Below are positions 60,966 through 64,000 of a stretch of DNA of 64,000 nucleotides, piece by piece. A model generated the notes under the pieces. It made no database searches. It saw only the letters and a list, made by a program, of their open reading frames with translations, and was not told the origin of the DNA. Both the position numbers and the translations under genes were made by a program. Source of the DNA: Gaoshiqia sp050178015 (GTDB lineage Bacteria; Bacteroidota; Bacteroidia; Bacteroidales; Prolixibacteraceae); NCBI GenBank assembly GCA_050178015.1, contig JBFXGM010000005.1, positions 62,001-126,000 of the forward strand, written 5' to 3'. Every line of letters begins with the position of its first letter. The stretch's first letter is position 1.

Positions 60966-63107
60966 TTATTTATGTTCAAAGCGCACGTTGTCGATGCAGA
61001 AATTAACGTTGGATGCACCATTATCGAATGCCATTCCAAAAGCGTTGTTCACCAGCGACAGGTCGGTTGGGCTGGCTGTTCCCCATCCCCAGTCATCTTT
61101 AAAGTCGGAGATTTCCACCGTGACGGTAATCCAGCCATTGGTTACTTCCACCACTTCAGCTATGCCAGCAGAAGGTGCAGCGGGCCCCCAGGCCCACCAG
61201 AAATCACCCTCATCGCCTTGCAGCCGGAATTTAATGTTTCCGTCGGTAATGGGCTCCAGTACATTAATGTCGAATTTGAGGACATAATCAGCCACATTTG
61301 TGCCTATCGTGGCCCCGGGGAAATTGTTGCTGCTGTTCCGCCAGAACAAATCAGCCCAGCCATTGAAGGTATTATTTAAGCGACCATAGCTGGTTCCGTT
61401 CAGACTGAGTGCCGGATCGTTTTCGAGAGAAACAGCTCCCCACCAGCTGTCTTTAGCGCCTGACCCGTCAAAATCAAAGAAAACCAGGTCCCAATCCTGA
61501 ACAGGCTCAGCAGCTGTGATCACAAACTCGGGCGAAGTGGTGGTTTCGTTGTCAATAGTCACAAAAGTTAGCACTCCGGTTCCGGGCTGGGCATTCAGCG
61601 GAACATACACTTCCAGGTAAGTTGAGCTTTTTATGCCGTACATCGTGGCATAAATTCCGCCCGGGAAAATAATATCGGTGAAAAGATCCAGCTTTTCGCC
61701 CTCCATGGCCAAAATCGCGCCGGGTTTTACCGACTCGGGCATGGAGGTCACCACCGGAATGTTGGATGGCAGTATGGTGAGTTCACTTGCTGAAGTAACT
61801 GTCCCGCCGTTGGTTGTCAACAGATTGAAAGTTCCTGTTTGTGTCCCGCTGGGTACATTCACCGTAATGGATGTTTCCGTACCATTGCTAACCTGAACCG
61901 AAAGATCCACTGCGAAAACTACCGTAGTTACCAAATCGAGATTGGTACCCGTAATGGTTATTTCATTATTGGTTTTGGTTTCTGTTGGCGAAAACGTAAC
62001 GATGGTTGGTACAACCAACGTGAGTGGTTGGCTGGTAGTAACACTGGTTCCGGCAGCGGTGTTCAGGGTCACCACTCCGTCCACAGCATCCATGGGTACT
62101 TTCGCCACCAGTTCTGTTGTGGTTTTGCTGACGATCTGACCGGATTTATCGCCGCCAAAAACAATGCCGGTCACCAAATCCAAATCGGTACCTGTGATGG
62201 TGATTTCGCCGCCGTTTTTGGCAGGCACGGGAGCAACTTCGGTAATGGTTGGTGCTACCAGTTCAAGCTCGGTCGAAACTTCAACCTCCACGCCCGACAG
62301 TGCTGACAAAACAAGCTTGCCTGCCTGTGCGTTTGCCGGAACATCCAGGTTAATTGCGCCTGCCTCCTGGCTGGTAAACGTTTCTACCCGAATGCCTCCG
62401 GGGAAAAGAACAGACTTCACCAAATCCAGATCAGTACCGGTGAGTGTCAAAGCTGTCCCCGCTTTTACCGGAACGGGGGTCATAGCCGTAGCAGCGGGCA
62501 AATTCACGTCCAGCAGGTTCTCCGACTCAACTAAAATGGGTTCGGCAGCGCCGTTTGAGATCACAATGGTACCCGATTGGGCATCCATGGGTACTTTGAC
62601 AATCAGTTTGTCCTTATTTTGTGATTCGAAGGTGGTTACGGATTTTTTATCCGCGAAGATCACTTCCTTGATGAGGTTGAGGTACGTACCGTTGATGGTT
62701 ACTGACTCGCCCGGTCGTAACTTCGCCGGCGAAAACGACGTGATCGTTATCGGCTCGGAAATGACCAGGGTTGTTTTGGTGGTAATATTGCCATCGGGGG
62801 TTTTTAGCACTACTTTACCGTTTACGGTTTCTTCAGGTACTTCAATAACAAGCAGTTCGCTGGTTTTGGTTACAAAGGTGGTCACTTCGACATTATCGGG
62901 GAGGACAATGGTGGAAACCTTGTCCAGGTTGCTTCCGATAAACTTGAGTTCCCCGCCACGCAGGGCTGGCGACGGCCCCCAGCTGTTTAGCATGGTCAAT
63001 GCACCGCCTTCATCATCGTCATCGCAGGCGGTAAACAGAAAACCTGCCATAAGGATGATAAGGTAGAAAAAAGTTTTTATTTTATGTGTTGTATTCATAT
63101 TCATCAT
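60966..63107 (-). CDS. Surface glycan-binding lipoprotein with IPT/TIG repeats
   Basis: Start ATG 63107 is taken (63098 also possible). The signal ends FTAC (lipobox) followed by an acidic DDDDEGG that favours surface display in Bacteroidota. Six IPT/TIG immunoglobulin-like repeats (units with GSNL-, GTYL-, GTDL-, GTDL-, GTNL- and GEKLD-type turns) extend over about 500 residues. A C-terminal domain of about 185 residues is rich in Trp/Asp (KDDWGWGT) and ends NVRFEHK; it resembles the xylan/xyloglucan-binding end of SGBP-B proteins. It should bind xylan for the SusC/D pair that probably lies to the right. Confidence 0.88.
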   Translation of the reverse strand: MMNMNTTHKIKTFFYLIILMAGFLFTACDDDDEGGALTMLNSWGPSPALRGGELKFIGSNLDKVSTIVLPDNVEVTTFVTKTSELLVIEVPEETVNGKVVLKTPDGNITTKTTLVISEPITITSFSPAKLRPGESVTINGTYLNLIKEVIFADKKSVTTFESQNKDKLIVKVPMDAQSGTIVISNGAAEPILVESENLLDVNLPAATAMTPVPVKAGTALTLTGTDLDLVKSVLFPGGIRVETFTSQEAGAINLDVPANAQAGKLVLSALSGVEVEVSTELELVAPTITEVAPVPAKNGGEITITGTDLDLVTGIVFGGDKSGQIVSKTTTELVAKVPMDAVDGVVTLNTAAGTSVTTSQPLTLVVPTIVTFSPTETKTNNEITITGTNLDLVTTVVFAVDLSVQVSNGTETSITVNVPSGTQTGTFNLLTTNGGTVTSASELTILPSNIPVVTSMPESVKPGAILAMEGEKLDLFTDIIFPGGIYATMYGIKSSTYLEVYVPLNAQPGTGVLTFVTIDNETTTSPEFVITAAEPVQDWDLVFFDFDGSGAKDSWWGAVSLENDPALSLNGTSYGRLNNTFNGWADLFWRNSSNNFPGATIGTNVADYVLKFDINVLEPITDGNIKFRLQGDEGDFWWAWGPAAPSAGIAEVVEVTNGWITVTVEISDFKDDWGWGTASPTDLSLVNNAFGMAFDNGASNVNFCIDNVRFEHK

Positions 63108-63123
63108 GATTAGCTTGTTTAGT

Positions 63124-64000
63124 TTATAAATCGACAACACGGACATTATCGATACAGATAAATATATCGGTTGGGGACACCGGGGAAGAACCCCACAGGA
63201 AGATGGAAAGGCTTCCGCAACCATCCGGATAGTTCAGCGACAAGTTATTTAAATCCAGACCATGGTTGTACACAAATTCCGACAAGGGGATGGTTACGGT
63301 GATCCAGCCATCCGTTTTGTAAAGCCCGTCTTGTTCGGCGACCCAGGGCCTCCAGGTCCCTTTGGCAACGCTATTGTCTGTATGGCCGGAGTTGTTGGCA
63401 TTTGACCAGGGCGTGAAGATGAAATACATACAGCCACCTGCCCAGTCCTGAACAACATTCGCTTCAAAACGTAAGGCCTTATCTGTTGTGCCGCCTTCCC
63501 ATAGCGGGCCTTGCGGACGCCCTGCCGATTGTCCCCACAAGTCGGCTTCAAAATCCGCATCATTCCAGCCCCAATCACTGTAACTACCTTTGAAAATGAC
63601 GTAATTCCCGGATACCCCGGCCGGTTCGTCAGATTGCAGTTTGCCCGGGTGCCAGCCACCGCCAGCCAGGTCGTCGAAGTTCCAAAACAGGCCGCGGGTG
63701 TCGCGGAAATGGAAAGCCGATTTGACCGAGCCAAACAGCGTCTTCACCGTGATTGGTCCGGATTCCGCTCCTTCGGGCACGGCTACCCGGATTTCTGTTT
63801 GGGTGAAGGAAACTACTTCGCCTGCCGCATCGCCCGAGAAAATCACTTCGGGATCGAAGAAGAAATCCCCTTTCAATACGGCGATGTCGCCGGCAGCTAC
63901 ATATTCGCAACCAATGGAGTTAACAACCGGGGCCGGAACGGTAACCTGGAAATCATACGCATACGTACTTCCGTCCCTCAAAACCAGGGTAATTTTGTTG
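63124..64000 (-). CDS. Surface glycan-binding protein, 5' part beyond the window
   Basis: The frame is open to base 64000, so the N-terminus is outside; the TTG at 63981 is not a proper start. An IPT/TIG-like repeat (PVVNSIGCEYVAAGDIAVLKG) is followed by a C-terminal domain with FWNFDDLAGGGWHPG, GTWRPWVAEQDG and IFICIDNVRVVDL, alike in layout to the end of the neighbouring protein. Tandem glycan-binding proteins are usual after SusC/SusD in xylan PULs. It lies 16 bp before the next gene. Confidence 0.8.
   Translation of the reverse strand, partial: NKITLVLRDGSTYAYDFQVTVPAPVVNSIGCEYVAAGDIAVLKGDFFFDPEVIFSGDAAGEVVSFTQTEIRVAVPEGAESGPITVKTLFGSVKSAFHFRDTRGLFWNFDDLAGGGWHPGKLQSDEPAGVSGNYVIFKGSYSDWGWNDADFEADLWGQSAGRPQGPLWEGGTTDKALRFEANVVQDWAGGCMYFIFTPWSNANNSGHTDNSVAKGTWRPWVAEQDGLYKTDGWITVTIPLSEFVYNHGLDLNNLSLNYPDGCGSLSIFLWGSSPVSPTDIFICIDNVRVVDL

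Noticed and set aside
62164..63066. 300-codon plus-strand frame rich in Ser/Val/Thr
   Set aside because: It reads across the IPT repeats of the glycan-binding gene in the other direction; repeated units explain the open frame.

Overview
The window reads as chromosomal DNA of a Bacteroidota bacterium, most likely of the Bacteroidales/Marinilabiliales type. The signs are a type IX secretion (T9SS) sorting domain, LytTR regulators, AraC-fused hybrid two-component proteins, surface glycan-binding lipoproteins of a polysaccharide utilisation locus (PUL), the DUF6452/DUF6048 pair, a sigma-54 regulator joined to lptE and secG, and -7 boxes of the Bacteroidota form TAnnTTTG. The exact genus is a guess. 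No rRNA, tRNA or CRISPR was seen. Both ends cut a gene: a nucleotide-sugar epimerase on the left and a glycan-binding protein on the right.

Layout. 1-7.9 kb: epimerase end, ExbB-like protein, LytS/LytTR pair, CDF zinc exporter, two envelope proteins, groES-groEL. 8.6-15.3 kb: AraC regulator divergent from a glucuronate route (SDR reductase and uxuA), then a Gfo/Idh lipoprotein, a Tat aldo/keto reductase and kdsB. 15.7-22.9 kb: a probable exopolysaccharide synthase operon (receiver, TPR/beta-barrel, membrane HEAT protein, processive GT2) facing a T9SS-secreted TIM-barrel protein. 23.1-31.8 kb: sigma-54 regulator-lptE-secG, an acyl-CoA dehydrogenase, a FUSC exporter, an M20 dipeptidase. 31.8-34.3 kb: an island with a REP-associated tyrosine transposase (RAYT) and its palindromes, plus two orphan genes. 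34.5-38.7 kb: acyl-CoA ligase, HD hydrolase, VOC protein, lipoprotein esterase. 38.8-46.0 kb: two tandem pairs, each a membrane hybrid kinase/AraC protein followed by a separate beta-propeller lipoprotein. 46.1-48.4 kb: DUF3109 protein and gpmI. 48.6-54.2 kb: leucine catabolism as far as HMG-CoA. 54.5-59.7 kb: mevalonate pathway from HMG-CoA reductase to IPP and its isomerase. 59.7-64 kb: tail of a xylan PUL (GH10 xylanase and two surface glycan-binding proteins).

How the parts work together. The leucine block makes HMG-CoA and the next block uses it; the window has neither HMG-CoA lyase nor HMG-CoA synthase, so leucine carbon may feed isoprenoids directly. The xylanase PUL and the uxuA route would together use glucuronoxylan. 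The two kinase/propeller pairs look like hybrid two-component systems in which the propeller sensor is a free lipoprotein rather than fused to the kinase. The GT2 operon resembles a synthase-dependent polysaccharide exporter with unusual accessory parts. Start sites, operons and promoters are read by eye; all functional names are inferred from motifs and context, without any search.
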